From positions 34,151,201 to 34,215,200 of the forward strand of contig OW799235.1 in the NCBI GenBank assembly GCA_941918925.1: a stretch of DNA of 64,000 nucleotides. Reading direction: 5' to 3'. This DNA comes from Phyto melanocephala (taxonomy: Eukaryota > Arthropoda > Insecta > Diptera > Rhinophoridae). Made by a program: the position numbers and the translations under genes. The notes under the pieces were generated by a model. It was not told the DNA's origin, made no database searches, and worked only from the letters and a program-made list of their open reading frames with translations. This document shows, in pieces, positions 42,745-54,900 of this stretch (positions are counted from its first letter, which is position 1; each line of letters starts with the position of its first letter).

Positions 42745-42987
42745 CAAGGCGAATTCAATAAGGTGAACTCGTCGCTAAAACAACTACAAAGTGAAAAAAT
42801 ACAACGTGTATTTTGTTAGTGTAAACTAACTTGAACTGTCAAAAAGTTGTTTACGAAATCAAAAATAAAAAACACGTTGTTTGTTTACATATACATAACA
42901 ATTTCAATAAAATAAAATATTAAAAAGGTGCAATTAAATAAAAATTAAAGAACCAGATGATGAACCATGATACTTGGCAACAGGATA

Positions 42988-43083
42988 AGTACGAGATTAT
43001 ATATATATATATATATATATGTATATGTTCCCGTCATTCCTATAAGGAGCATAGGGCCGTAAAAGTAAAAATAGTACGAGATT
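42988..43083. repeat. 74-bp insertion between 11-bp direct repeats
   Basis: AGTACGAGATT occurs at 42988..42998 and 43073..43083. Removing one copy plus the 74 bp between them joins the minus-strand frame as SCRQSRTYPVAKYH without a shift. The insert starts with a (AT)n run (42997..43020). It could be a tiny target-duplicating insertion or a microsatellite-driven duplication. Confidence 0.6.
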
Positions 43084-43252
43084 GACGGCAAGAAACTAAA
43101 GCATCGTCTGATGTTCCGTGAGGACACTTGCAGACAGCCAAATGAGCTTTTGGCTCACATTCGGCTCTGGAACCACATTTACCTATGCATGGATTAATAC
43201 ATTGGTAATTAATACAAGCCTTGATCTCTGGGTACATAAAACAAAGTTCCAT
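43084..43252 (-). pseudogene. EGF-like (dumpy/Notch-type) exon fragment
   Basis: The minus-strand frame encodes ACINYQCINPCIGKCG, SRAECEPKAHLAVCKC and PHGTSDDALVSCRQS. The eight cysteines and the C-x-N-P-C-x-G-x-C-G ... C-x-C-P-x-G-x-x-x-D ... C layout match the EGF/DPY modules of large extracellular matrix proteins such as dumpy. No signal peptide or second module is present. The frame continues past the 74-bp insert (42999..43072) as RTYPVAKYHGSSSG and then a stop. Acceptor-like TATGTACCCAG lies upstream. Because it sits inside an 804-bp insertion with a target duplication, I read it as a captured fragment; the alternative is a true exon of a giant-intron gene. Confidence 0.5.
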
Positions 43253-44180
43253 TGCCCTTCATATATTTCTTTTTGCACAAAGAGCACACACGCATTATTC
43301 ACAAATAAAAATACTGTTTTATTTAATTTAATTTTTTTAACGTTTTATTAAATTTTTCACAATTCACAATTATCTCTTTTTTTACAATTTTTAAGAGAAT
43401 TTGCACAATTTTTTACAATTTAAAAAATTTTTCAATCAATGGCGCCCACAAATGTAAACAATAAAAAAGTAGAAGCACACATAAAAACACAAACAAAATT
43501 TGACATTTCAATATTAAAAAGAGAGCTCAGCTGATAAACAGCTGCTTTGTTGTGAGTCAATTAAAAAAATCAATTTGACAAATGTCAATACAAACGTCGG
43601 TTCAGATGTCAGAGTTGCCAACTTTTGTTTATATTAATTTTAAACTCGCATTACCAACCTTTGCAACGTACTACTCCTTTCTGTGCTCCTGTTCCAAAAA
43701 TGAATGTAAATCGTAATTTTCTGTCGAAATGTCAAATACAAACGTCAGTTCAGATGACAGAGTTGCCAACTTTTGTTTATGTTTATTTTTAATTCGCATT
43801 ATCAACCTTTGCAACCTACTACTCCTTTCTGTGCTCTTGTTCCAAAAATGAATGCAAATCGTAATTTGCTAAGTCGAAAAAAATTTTCAAATTAATTTAT
43901 AAAATTTAATTTAGTTCAGATGACAGAGTTGCCAACTTTTATTTTTAATTCGCATTACCAACCTTTGCAACGTACTACTCCTTTCCGTGCTCCTGTTCCA
44001 AAAATGAAGGTAAATCGTAATTTTCTAAGTCGAAAAAAATTTTCAATAATTTGTTTTTGTTCAGATGTCAGAGTTGCCAACTTTTGTTTATGGTAATTTT
44101 TAATTCGCATTACCAACCTTTGCAACGTACTACTCCCTTTAGTTCAGATGGCAGAGTTGCCAACATTTGTTTATGTTAAT

Positions 44181-45817
44181 TTTTAATTCGTATTACCAAC
44201 CTTTGTAATTTTCTAAGTCGAAAAAAACTTTCCAATAAATTTGAATCGCTTGAACCAAGGCGAATGTTTGAACAATTAAATAAAATTGGAAGAAGTATTT
44301 GTTATCATCAGCTTTTACAATTTTTCCCTAATTGCAACTTAATTAAATATTTTTCTTATTTTGAAATTTTGTAAGTTGTGATGTCAATAAAAAAAATTCA
44401 ATTTGACAAATGTTAATACAAACGTCAGTTCAGATAACAGAGTTGCCAACTTTTGTTTATGTTAATTTTTAATTCGCATTACCAGCCTTTGCAACCTACT
44501 ACTCCTTTCTGTACTCCTGTTCCAAAAATGAATGTAAATCGTAATTTTCTGTCGAAAAATTTTTTCAAATAAATTAGTTTGACAAATGTTAATACAAACG
44601 TCAGTTCAGATGTCAGACTTGCCAACTTTTCTTTATGTTATTTTTAATTCGCATTACCAACCTTTGTAACCTACTACTCCTGTATGTAAATCGTAATTTT
44701 CTAAGTCGAAAAAAACTTTCAAATAAATTTGAATCGTTTGAACAATTAAATAAAATTGGAAGAAGTATTTGTTATCAGCTTTTACAATTTTTCCCTAATG
44801 GCAACTTAATTAAATATTTTTCTTATTTTGACTTTTTGTAAGTTGTGATGTCAATAAAAAAATTCAATTTGACAAATGTCAACACAAACGTCAGTTCAGA
44901 TGACAGTGTTGCCAACTTTTGTTTATGTTAATTTTTAATTCGCATTACCAACCTTTGCAACCTACTTCTCCTTTCTGTGCTCCTGTTCCAAAAATGTATG
45001 TAAATCGTAATTTTCTAAGTCGAAAAAAACTTTCAAATAAATTTGAATCGTTTGTTTGAACAATTTTCTCTAATTGCAACTTAATTAAATATTTTTCTTT
45101 TTTTGACTTCTTGTAAGTTGTGATGTCAATAAAAAAATTCATTTTGACAAATGTCAATTCAAATGTCAATACAAACGTCAGTTCAGATGACAGAATTGCC
45201 AACTTTTGTTTATGTTTATTTTTAATTCGCATTATCAACCTTTGCAACCTACTACTCCTTTCTGTGCTCCTGTTCCAAAAATGTATGTATGTAAATCGTA
45301 ATTTTCTAAGTCGAAAAAAACTTTCAAGTAAATTTGAATCGTTTGAACAATCAAATAAAGTTGGAAGAAGTATTTGTTATCTATCATCAGCTTTTACAAT
45401 TTTTCCCTAATTGCATAAATATTTTTCTTATTTTGACTTTTGTAAGTTGTGATGTCAATAAAAAAATTCAATTTGACAAATGTCAATACAAACGTCAGTT
45501 CAGATGACAGTGTTGCCAACTTTTGTTTATGTTAATTTTTAATTCGCATTACCAACCTTTGCAACCTACTAATCTTTTCTGTGCTCCTGTTCCAAAAATG
45601 TATGTAAATCGTAATTTTCTAAGTCGAAAAAAACTTTCATATAAATTTGAATCGTTTGAACAATCAAATAAAGTTGGAAGAAGTATTTGTTATCTATCAT
45701 CAGCTTTTACGATTTTTCCCTAATTGCAACTTAATTAAATATTTTTCTTATTTTGACTTTTGTAAGTTGTGATGTCAATAAAAAAATTCAATTTGACAAA
45801 TGTCAATACAAACGTCA
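44181..45817 (+). repeat. Block D1: 1.63-kb segment duplicated at 47364..48996
   Basis: The block starts TATTACCAACCTTTGTAATT at 44191 and contains the unique ATCGCTTGAACCAAGGCGAA insertion and two closely spaced ATGTATGTATG variants. It recurs at an offset of 3183 bp (3179 after a 4-bp ATGT loss) with only a few differences seen. Confidence 0.85.
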
Positions 45818-46099
45818 ATTTAAATGACAGAGTTGCCAACTTTTGTTTATGTTAATTTTTAAGTCGCATTATCAACCTTTGCAACCTACTACTCCTTTCT
45901 GTGCTCCTGTTCCAAAAATGTATGTAAATCGTAAATTTCTAAGTCGAAAAAAACTTTCAAATAAATTTGAATCGTTTCTTTGAACAATTTTCTCTAATTG
46001 CAACTTAATTAAATATTTTTCTTTTTTTGACTTCTTGTAAGTTGTGATGTCAATAAAAAAATTCATTTTGACAACTGTCAATTCAAATGTCAATACAAA

Positions 46100-47363
46100 C
46101 GTCAGTTCAGATGACAGAGTTGCCAACTTTTGTTTATATTTATTTTTAATTCGCATTATCAACCTTTGCAACCTACTACTCCTTTCTGTGCTCCTGTTCA
46201 AATGTATGTAAATCGTAATTTTCTAAGTCGAAAAAACCTTCAAATAAATTTGAATCGTTTGTTTGAACAATTTCCTCTAATTGCAACTTAATTAAATATT
46301 TTTCTTTTTTTGACTTCTTGTAAGTTGTGATGTCAATAAAAAAATTCATTTTGACAAATGTCAATACAAACGTCAGTTCAGATGACAGTGTTGCCAACTT
46401 TTGTTATGTTAATTTTTAATTCGCATTACCAATCTTTGCAACGTACTACTCCTTTCTGTGCTCCTGTTCCAAAAATGAATGTTAATCGTATTTTTCTAAA
46501 TCGAAAAAAATTTTCAAAAATTATAATTGTTTAATAAAATTAGTTTGACAAATGTCAATACAAACGTCAGTTCAGATGACAGAGTTGCCAACTTTTGTTT
46601 ATCTTAATTTTTAATTCGCATTATTAACCTTTGCAACCTACTACTCCTTTCTGTGCTCCTGTTCCAAAAATGTATGTAAATCGTAATTTTCTAAGTCGAA
46701 AAAAAATTTCAAATAAATTTGAATCGTTGTTTGTTTGAACAATTTTCTCTAATTGCAACTTAATTTAATATTTTTCTTTTTTTGACTTCTTGTAAGTTGT
46801 GATGTCAATAAGAAAATTCAATTTGACAAATGTCAATTCAAATGTCAATACAAACGTCAGTTCAGATGACAGAGTTGCCAACTTTTGTTTATATTTATTT
46901 TTAATTCGCATTATCAACCTTTGCAACCTACTACTCCTTTCTGTGCTCCTGTTCAAATGTATGTAAATCGTAATTTTCTAAGTCGAAAAAACCTTCAAAT
47001 AAATTTGAATCGTTTGTTTGAACAATTTCCTCTAATTGCAACTTAATTAAATATTTTTCTTTTTTTGACTTCTTGTAAGTTGTGATGTCAATAAAAAAAT
47101 TCATTTTGACAAATGTCAATACAAACGTCAGTTCAGATGACAGTGTTGCCAACTTTTGTTATGTTAATTTTTAATTCGCATTACCAATCTTTGCAACGTA
47201 CTACTCCTTTCTGTGCTCCTGTTCCAAAAATGAATGTTAATCGTATTTTTCTAAATCGAAAAAAATTTTCAAAAATTATAATTGTTTAATAAAATTAGTT
47301 TGACAAATGTCAATACAAACGTCAGTTCAGATGACAGAGTTGCCAACTTTTGTTTATCTTAAT
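46100..47363 (+). repeat. Blocks E1 and E2: ~755-bp multi-monomer tandem duplication
   Basis: The private variant CTCCTGTTCAAATGTATG (CCAAAA lost) followed by CGAAAAAACCTTC occurs at about 46190, 46945 and again at about 49083 (block E3, about 48990..49510). The first two are about 755 bp apart, each followed by the same short-tailed monomer. Confidence 0.75.
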
Positions 47364-48996
47364 TTTTAATTCGTATTACCAACCTTTGTAATTTTCTAAG
47401 TCGAAAAAAACTTTCCAATAAATTTGAATCGCTTGAACCAAGGCGAATGTTTGAACAATTAAATAAAATTGGAAGAAGTATTTGTTATCATCAGCTTTTA
47501 CAATTTTTCCCTAATTGCAACTTAATTAAATATTTTTCTTATTTTGAAATTTTGTAAGTTGTGATGTCAATAAAAAAAATTCAATTTGACAAATGTTAAT
47601 ACAAACGTCAGTTCAGATAACAGAGTTGCCAACTTTTGTTTATGTTAATTTTTAATTCGCATTACCAGCCTTTGCAACCTACTACTCCTTTCTGTACTCC
47701 TGTTCCAAAAATGAATGTAAATCGTAATTTTCTGTCGAAAAATTTTTTCAAATAAATTAGTTTGACAAATGTTAATACAAACGTCAGTTCAGATGTCAGA
47801 CTTGCCAACTTTTCTTTATGTTATTTTTAATTCGCATTACCAACCTTTGTAACCTACTACTCCTGTATGTAAATCGTAATTTTCTAAGTCGAAAAAAACT
47901 TTCAAATAAATTTGAATCGTTTGAACAATTAAATAAAATTGGAAGAAGTATTTGTTATCAGCTTTTACAATTTTTCCCTAATGGCAACTTAATTAAATAT
48001 TTTTCTTATTTTGACTTTTTGTAAGTTGTGATGTCAATAAAAAAATTCAATTTGACAAATGTCAACACAAACGTCAGTTCAGATGACAGTGTTGCCAACT
48101 TTTGTTTATGTTAATTTTTAATTCGCATTACCAACCTTTGCAACCTACTTCTCCTTTCTGTGCTCCTGTTCCAAAAATGTATGTAAATCATAATTTTCTA
48201 AGTCGAAAAAAACTTTCAAATAAATTTGAATCGTTTGTTTGAACAATTTTCTCTAATTGCAACTTAATTAAATATTTTTCTTTTTTTGACTTCTTGTAAG
48301 TTGTGATGTCAATAAAAAAATTCATTTTGACAAATGTCAATTCAAATGTCAATACAAACGTCAGTTCAGATGACAGAATTGCCAACTTTTGTTTATGTTT
48401 ATTTTTAATTCGCATTATCAACCTTTGCAACCTACTACTCCTTTCTGTGCTCCTGTTCCAAAAATGTATGTAAATCGTAATTTTCTAAGTCGAAAAAAAC
48501 TTTCAAGTAAATTTGAATCGTTTGAACAATCAAATAAAGTTGGAAGAAGTATTTGTTATCTATCATCAGCTTTTACAATTTTTCCCTAATTGCATAAATA
48601 TTTTTCTTATTTTGACTTTTGTAAGTTGTGATGTCAATAAAAAAATTCAATTTGACAAATGTCAATACAAACGTCAGTTCAGATGACAGTGTTGCCAACT
48701 TTTGTTTATGTTAATTTTTAATTCGCATTACCAACCTTTGCAACCTACTAATCTTTTCTGTGCTCCTGTTCCAAAAATGTATGTAAATCGTAATTTTCTA
48801 AGTCGAAAAAAACTTTCATATAAATTTGAATCGTTTGAACAATCAAATAAAGTTGGAAGAAGTATTTGTTATCTATCATCAGCTTTTACGATTTTTCCCT
48901 AATTGCAACTTAATTAAATATTTTTCTTATTTTGACTTTTGTAAGTTGTGATGTCAATAAAAAAATTCAATTTGACAAATGTCAATACAAACGTCA
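47364..48996 (+). repeat. Block D2: second copy of the 1.63-kb segment
   Basis: See D1. Differences noticed include AAATCATAATT for AAATCGTAATT at about 48187. The near-identity over several monomers, including their private variants, shows a multi-monomer duplication rather than parallel decay. Confidence 0.85.
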
Positions 48997-51900
48997 GTTC
49001 AGATGACAGAGTTGCCAACTTTTGTTTATATTTATTTTTAATTCGCATTATCAACCTTTGCAACCTACTACTCCTTTCTGTGCTCCTGTTCAAATGTATG
49101 TAAATCGTAATTTTCTAAGTCGAAAAAACCTTCAAATAAATTTGAATCGTTTGTTTGAACAATTTCCTCTAATTGCAACTTAATTAAATATTTTTCTTTT
49201 TTTGACTTCTTGTAAGTTGTGATGTCAATAAAAAAATTCATTTTGACAAATGTCAATACAAACGTCAGTTCAGATGACAGTGTTGCCAACTTTGTTATGT
49301 TAATTTTTAATTCGCATTACCAATCTTTGCAACGTACTACTCCTTTCTGTGCTCCTGTTCCAAAAATGAATGTTAATCGTATTTTTCTAAATCGAAAAAA
49401 ATTTTCAAAAATTATAATTGTTTAATAAAATTAGTTTGACAAATGTCAATACAAACGTCAGTTCAGATGACAGAGTTGCCAACTTTTGTTTATCTTAATT
49501 TTTAATTCGCATTATTAACCTTTGCAACCTACTACTCCTTTCTGTGCTCCTGTTCCAAAAATGTATGTAAATCGTAATTTTCTAAGTCGAAAAAAAATTT
49601 CAAATAAATTTGAATCGTTGTTTGTTTGAACAATTTTCTCTAATTGCAACTTAATTTAATATTTTTCTTTTTTTGACTTCTTGTAAGTTGTGATGTCAAT
49701 AAGAAAATTCAATTTGACAAATGTCAATTCAAATGTCAATACAAACGTCAGTTCAGATGACAGAGTTGCCAACTTTTGTTTATGTTTATTTTTAATTCGC
49801 ATATCAACCTTTGCAACCTACTACTCCTTTCTGTGCTCCTGTTCCAAAAATGTATGTAAATCGTAATTTTCTAAGTCGAAAAAAAATTTCAAATAAATTT
49901 GAATCGTTTGTTTGAACAATTTTCTCTAATTGCAACTTAATTTAATATTTTCCTTTTTTTGACTTCTTGTAAGTTGTGATGTCAATAAAAAAATTCATTT
50001 TGACAAATGTCAATTCAAATGTCAATACAAACGTCAGTCCAGATGACAGAGTTGCCAACTTTTGTTTATGTTTATTTTTAATTCGCATTATCAACCTTTG
50101 CAACCTACTACTCCTTTCTGTGCTCCTGTTCCAAAAATGTATGTAAATCGTAATTTTCTGTCGAAAAATTTTTTCAAATAAATTAGTTTGACAAACGTCA
50201 GTTCAGATGTCAGTGTTGCCAACTTTTGTTATGTTAATTTTTAATTCGCATTACCAACCTTTGCAACGTACTACTCCTTTCTGTGCTCCTGTTCCAAAAA
50301 TGAATGTAAATCGTAATTTTCTGTCGAAAAATTTTTTCAAATAAATTAGTTTGACAAATGTCAATACAAACGTCAGTTCAGATGTCAGAGTTGCCAACTT
50401 TTGTTTATGTTAGTTTTAAACTCGCATTACCAACCTTTGCAACCTACTACTCCTTTCTGTGCTCCTGTTCCAAAAATGTATGTAAATCGTAATTTTCTAA
50501 GTCGAAAAAAACTTTCAAATAAATTTGAATCGTTTGTTTGAACAATTTTCTCTAATTGCAACTTAATTAAATATTTTTCTTTTTTTGACTTCTTGTAAGT
50601 TGTGATGTCAATAAAAAAAATTCACTTTGACAAATGTCAATACAAACGTCAGTTCAGATGACAGAGTTGCCAACTTTTGTTTATGTTTATTTTTAATTCG
50701 CATTATCAACCTTTGCAACATACTACTCCTTTCTGTGCTCCTGTTCCAAAAATGTATGTAAATCGTAATTTTCTAAGTCGAAAAAAACTTTTTGCAACTT
50801 AATTAAATATTTTTCTTTTTTTGACTTCTTGTAAGTTGTGATGTCAATAAAAAAATTCATTTTGACAAATGTCAATTCAAATGTCAATACAAACGTCAGT
50901 TCAGATGACAGTGTTGCCAACTTTTGTTATGTTAATTTTTAATTCGCATTACCAACCTTTGCAACGTACTACTCCTTTCTGTGCTCCTGTTCCAAAAATG
51001 AATGTAAATCGTATTTTTCTAAATCGAAAAAAAATTTTCAAAAATTATAATTGTTTAATAAAATTAGTTTGACAAATGTCAATACAAACGTCAGTTCAGA
51101 TGACAGAGTTGCCAACTTTTGTTTATCTTAATTTTTAATTCGCATTATTAACCTTTGCAACCTACTACTCCTTTCTGTGCTCCTGTTCTAAAAATGTATG
51201 TAAATCGTAATTTTCTAAGTCGAAAAAAAATTTCAAATAAATTTGAATCGTTTGTTTGAACAATTTTCTCTAATTGCAACTTAATTTAATATTTTTCTTT
51301 TTTTGACTTCTTGTAAGTTGTGATGTCAATAAGAAAATTCAATTTGACAAATGTCAATTCAAATGTCAATACAAACGTCAGTTCAGATGACAGAGTTGCC
51401 AACTTTTGTTTATGTTTATTTTTAATTCGCATATCAACCTTTGCAACCTACTACTCCTTTCTGTGCTCCTGTTCCAAAAATGTATGTAAATCGTAATTTT
51501 CTAAGTCGAAAAAAACTTTCAAATAAATTTGAATCGTTTGTTTGAACAATTTTCTCTAATTGCAACTTAATTAAATATTTTTCTTTTTTTGACTTCTTGT
51601 AAGTTGTGATGTCAATAAAAAATTCATTTTGACAAATGTCAATTCAAATGTCAATACAAACGTCAGTTCAGATGACAGAGTTGCCAACTTTTGTTTATGT
51701 TTATTTTTAATTCGCATTATCAACCTTTGCAACCTACTACTCCTTTCTGTGCTCCTGTTCCAAAAATGTATGTAAATCGTAATTTTCTAAGTCGAAAAAA
51801 AATTTCAAATAAATTTGAATCGTTTGTTTGAACAATTTTCTCTAATTGCAACTTAATTTAATATTTTCCTTTTTTTGACTTCTTGTAAGTTGTGATGTCA

Positions 51901-54900
51901 ATAAAAAAATTCATTTTGACAAATGTCAATTCAAATGTCAATACAAACGTCAGTTCAGATGACAGAGTTGCCAACTTTTGTTTATGTTTATTTTTAATTC
52001 GCATTATCAACCTTTGCAACCTACTACTCCTTTCTGTGCTCCTGTTCCAAAAATGTATGTAAATCGTAATTTTCTAAGTCGAAAAAAACTTTCAAATAAA
52101 TTTGAATCGTTTGTTTGAACAATTTTCTCTAATTGCAACTTAATTAAATATTTTTCTTTTTTTGACTTCTTGTAAGTTGTGATGTCAATAAAAAAATTCA
52201 TTTTGACAAATGTCAATTCAAATGTCAATACAAACGTCAGTTCAGATGACAGTGTTGCCAACTTTTGTTATGTTAATTTTTAATTCGCATTACCAACCTT
52301 TGCAACGTACTACTCCTTTCTGTGCTCCTGTTCCAAAAATGAATGTAAATCGTAATTTTATGTCGAAAAATTTTTACAAATAAATTAGTTTGACAAATGT
52401 CAATACAAACGTCAGTTCAGATGTCAGAGTTGCCAACTTTTGTTTATGTTTGTTTTAAACTCGTATTACCAACCTTTGCAACCTACTACTCCTTTCTGTG
52501 CTCCTTGTCCAAAAATGTATGTATGTAAATCGTAATTTTCTAAGTCGAAAAAAACTTTCAAATAAATTTGAATCGTTTGTTTGAACAATTTTCTCTAATT
52601 GCAACTTAATTAAATATTTTTCTTTTTTTGACTTCTTGTAAGTTGTGATGTCAATAAAAAAATTCATTTTGACAAATGTCAATTCAAATGTCAATACAAA
52701 CGTCAGTTCAGATGACAGAGTTGCCAACTTTTGTTTATATTTATTTTTAATTCGCATTATCAACCTTTGCAACCTACTACTCCTTTCTGTGCTCCTGTTC
52801 CAAAAATGTATGTAAATCGTAATTTTCTAAGTCGAAAAAAAATTTCAAATAAATTTGAATCGTTTGTTTGAACAATTTTCTCTAATTGCAACTTAATTAA
52901 ATATTTTTCTTTTTTTGACTTCTTGTAAGTTGTGATGTCAATAAAAAAAATTCACTTTGACAAATGTCAATACAAACGTCAGTTCAGATGACAGAGTTGC
53001 CAACTTTTGTTTATGTTTATTTTTAATTCGCATTATCAACCTTTGCAACCTACTACTCCTTTCTGTGCTCCTGTTCCAAAAATGTATGTCAATCGTAATT
53101 TTCTAAGTCGAAAAAAACTTTCAAATAAATTTGAATCGTTTGTTTGAACAATTTTCTCTAATTGCAACTTAATTAAATATTTTTCTTTTTTTGACTTCTT
53201 GTAAGTTGTGATGTCAATAAAAAAATTCATTTTGACAAATGTCAATTCAAATGTCAATACAAACGTCAGTTCAGATGACAGTGTTGCCAACTTTTGTTAT
53301 GTTAATTTTTAATTCGCATTACCAACCTTTGCAACGTACTACTCCTTTCTGTGCTCCTGTTCCAAAAATGAATGTAAATCGTATTTTTCTAAATCGAAAA
53401 AAATTTTCAAAAATTATATTAGTTTGACAAATGTCAATACAAACGTCAGTTCAGATGACAGAGTTGCCAACTTTTGTTTATCTTAATTTTTAATTCGCAT
53501 TATTAACCTTTGCAACCTAATACTCCTTTCTGTGCTCCTGTTCCAAAAATGTATGTAAATCGTAATTTTCTAAGTCGAAAAAAACTTTTGTTTGAACAAT
53601 TTTCTCTAATTGCAACTTAATTAAATATTTTTCTGTTTTTGACTTCTTGTAAGTTGTAATGTCAATAAAAAAATTCATTTTGACAAACGTCAATTCAAAT
53701 GTCAATACAAACGTCAGTTCAGATGACAGTGTTGCCAACTTTTGTTATGTTAATTTTTAATTCGCATTACCAACCTTTGCAACGTACTACTCCTTTCTGT
53801 GCTCCTGTTCCAAAAATGAATGTAAATCGTATTTTTCTAAATCGAAAAAAATTTTCAAAAATTATATTAATAAAATTAGTTTGACAAATGTCAATACAAA
53901 CGTCAGTTCAGATGACAGAGTTGCCAACTTTTGTTTATCTTAATTTTTAATTCGCATTATTAACCTTTGCAACCTACAACTCCTTTCTGTGCTCCTGTTC
54001 CAAAAATGTATGTAAATCGTAATTTTCTAAGTCGAAAAAAACTTTCAAATAAATTTGATTCGTTTGTTTGAACAATTTTCTCTAATTGCAACTTAATTAA
54101 ATATTTTTCTTTTTTTGACTTCTTGTAAGTTGTGATGTCAATAAGAAAATTCAATTTGACAAATGTCAATTCAAATGTCAATACAAACGTCAGTTCAGAT
54201 GACAGAGTTGCCAACTTTTGTTTATGTTTATTTTTAATTCGCATATCAACCTTTGCAACCTACTACTCCTTTCTGTGCTCCTGTTCCAAAAATGTATGTA
54301 AATCGTAATTTTCTAAGTCGAAAAAAACTTTCAAATAAATTTGAATCGTTTGTTTACACAATTTTCTCTAATTGCAACTTAATTAAATATTTTTCTTTTT
54401 TTGACTTCTTGTAAGTTGTGATGTCAATAAAAAAATTCATTTTGACAAATGTCAATTCAAATGTCAATACAAACGTCAGTTCAGATGACAGTGTTGCCAA
54501 CTTTTGTTATGTTAATTTTTAATTCGCATTACCAACCTTTGCAACGTACTACTCCTTTCTGTGCTCCTGTTCCAAAAATGAATGTAAATCGTATTTTTCT
54601 AAGTCGAAAAAAACTTTCAAATAAATTTGAATCGTTTGTTTGAACAATTTTCTCTAATTGCAACTTAATTAAATATTTTTCTTTTTTTGACTTCTTGTAA
54701 GTTGTGATGTCAATAAAAAAATTCATTTTGACAAATGTCAATTCAAATGTCAATACAAACGTCAGTTCAGATGACAGAGTTGCCAACTTTTGTTTATATT
54801 TATTTTTAATTCGCATTATCAACCTTTGCAACCTACTACTCCTTTCTGTGCTCCTGTTCCAAAAATGTATGTAAATCGTAATTTTCTAAGTCGAAAAAAA

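Larger units (their letters stand above)
42745..43548 (-). mobile_element. 804-bp insertion with 8-bp duplication carrying a gene fragment
   Basis: The insertion is flanked by perfect GTTGTGAG copies (42737..42744 and 43549..43556) and interrupts a satellite monomer whose two halves join across it. It begins CAAGGCGAATTCAATAAGGTGA, close to the terminus of the hAT-like element at 12481..13198 (inverted right end CAAGGCGAATTC). The opposite end, inverted AAAGCAGCTGTTTATCAGC, is not a clear match, so it is an asymmetric or rearranged derivative. The interior holds an EGF-like exon fragment (minus strand), an (AT)n run, and a nested 74-bp insertion. Confidence 0.6.
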
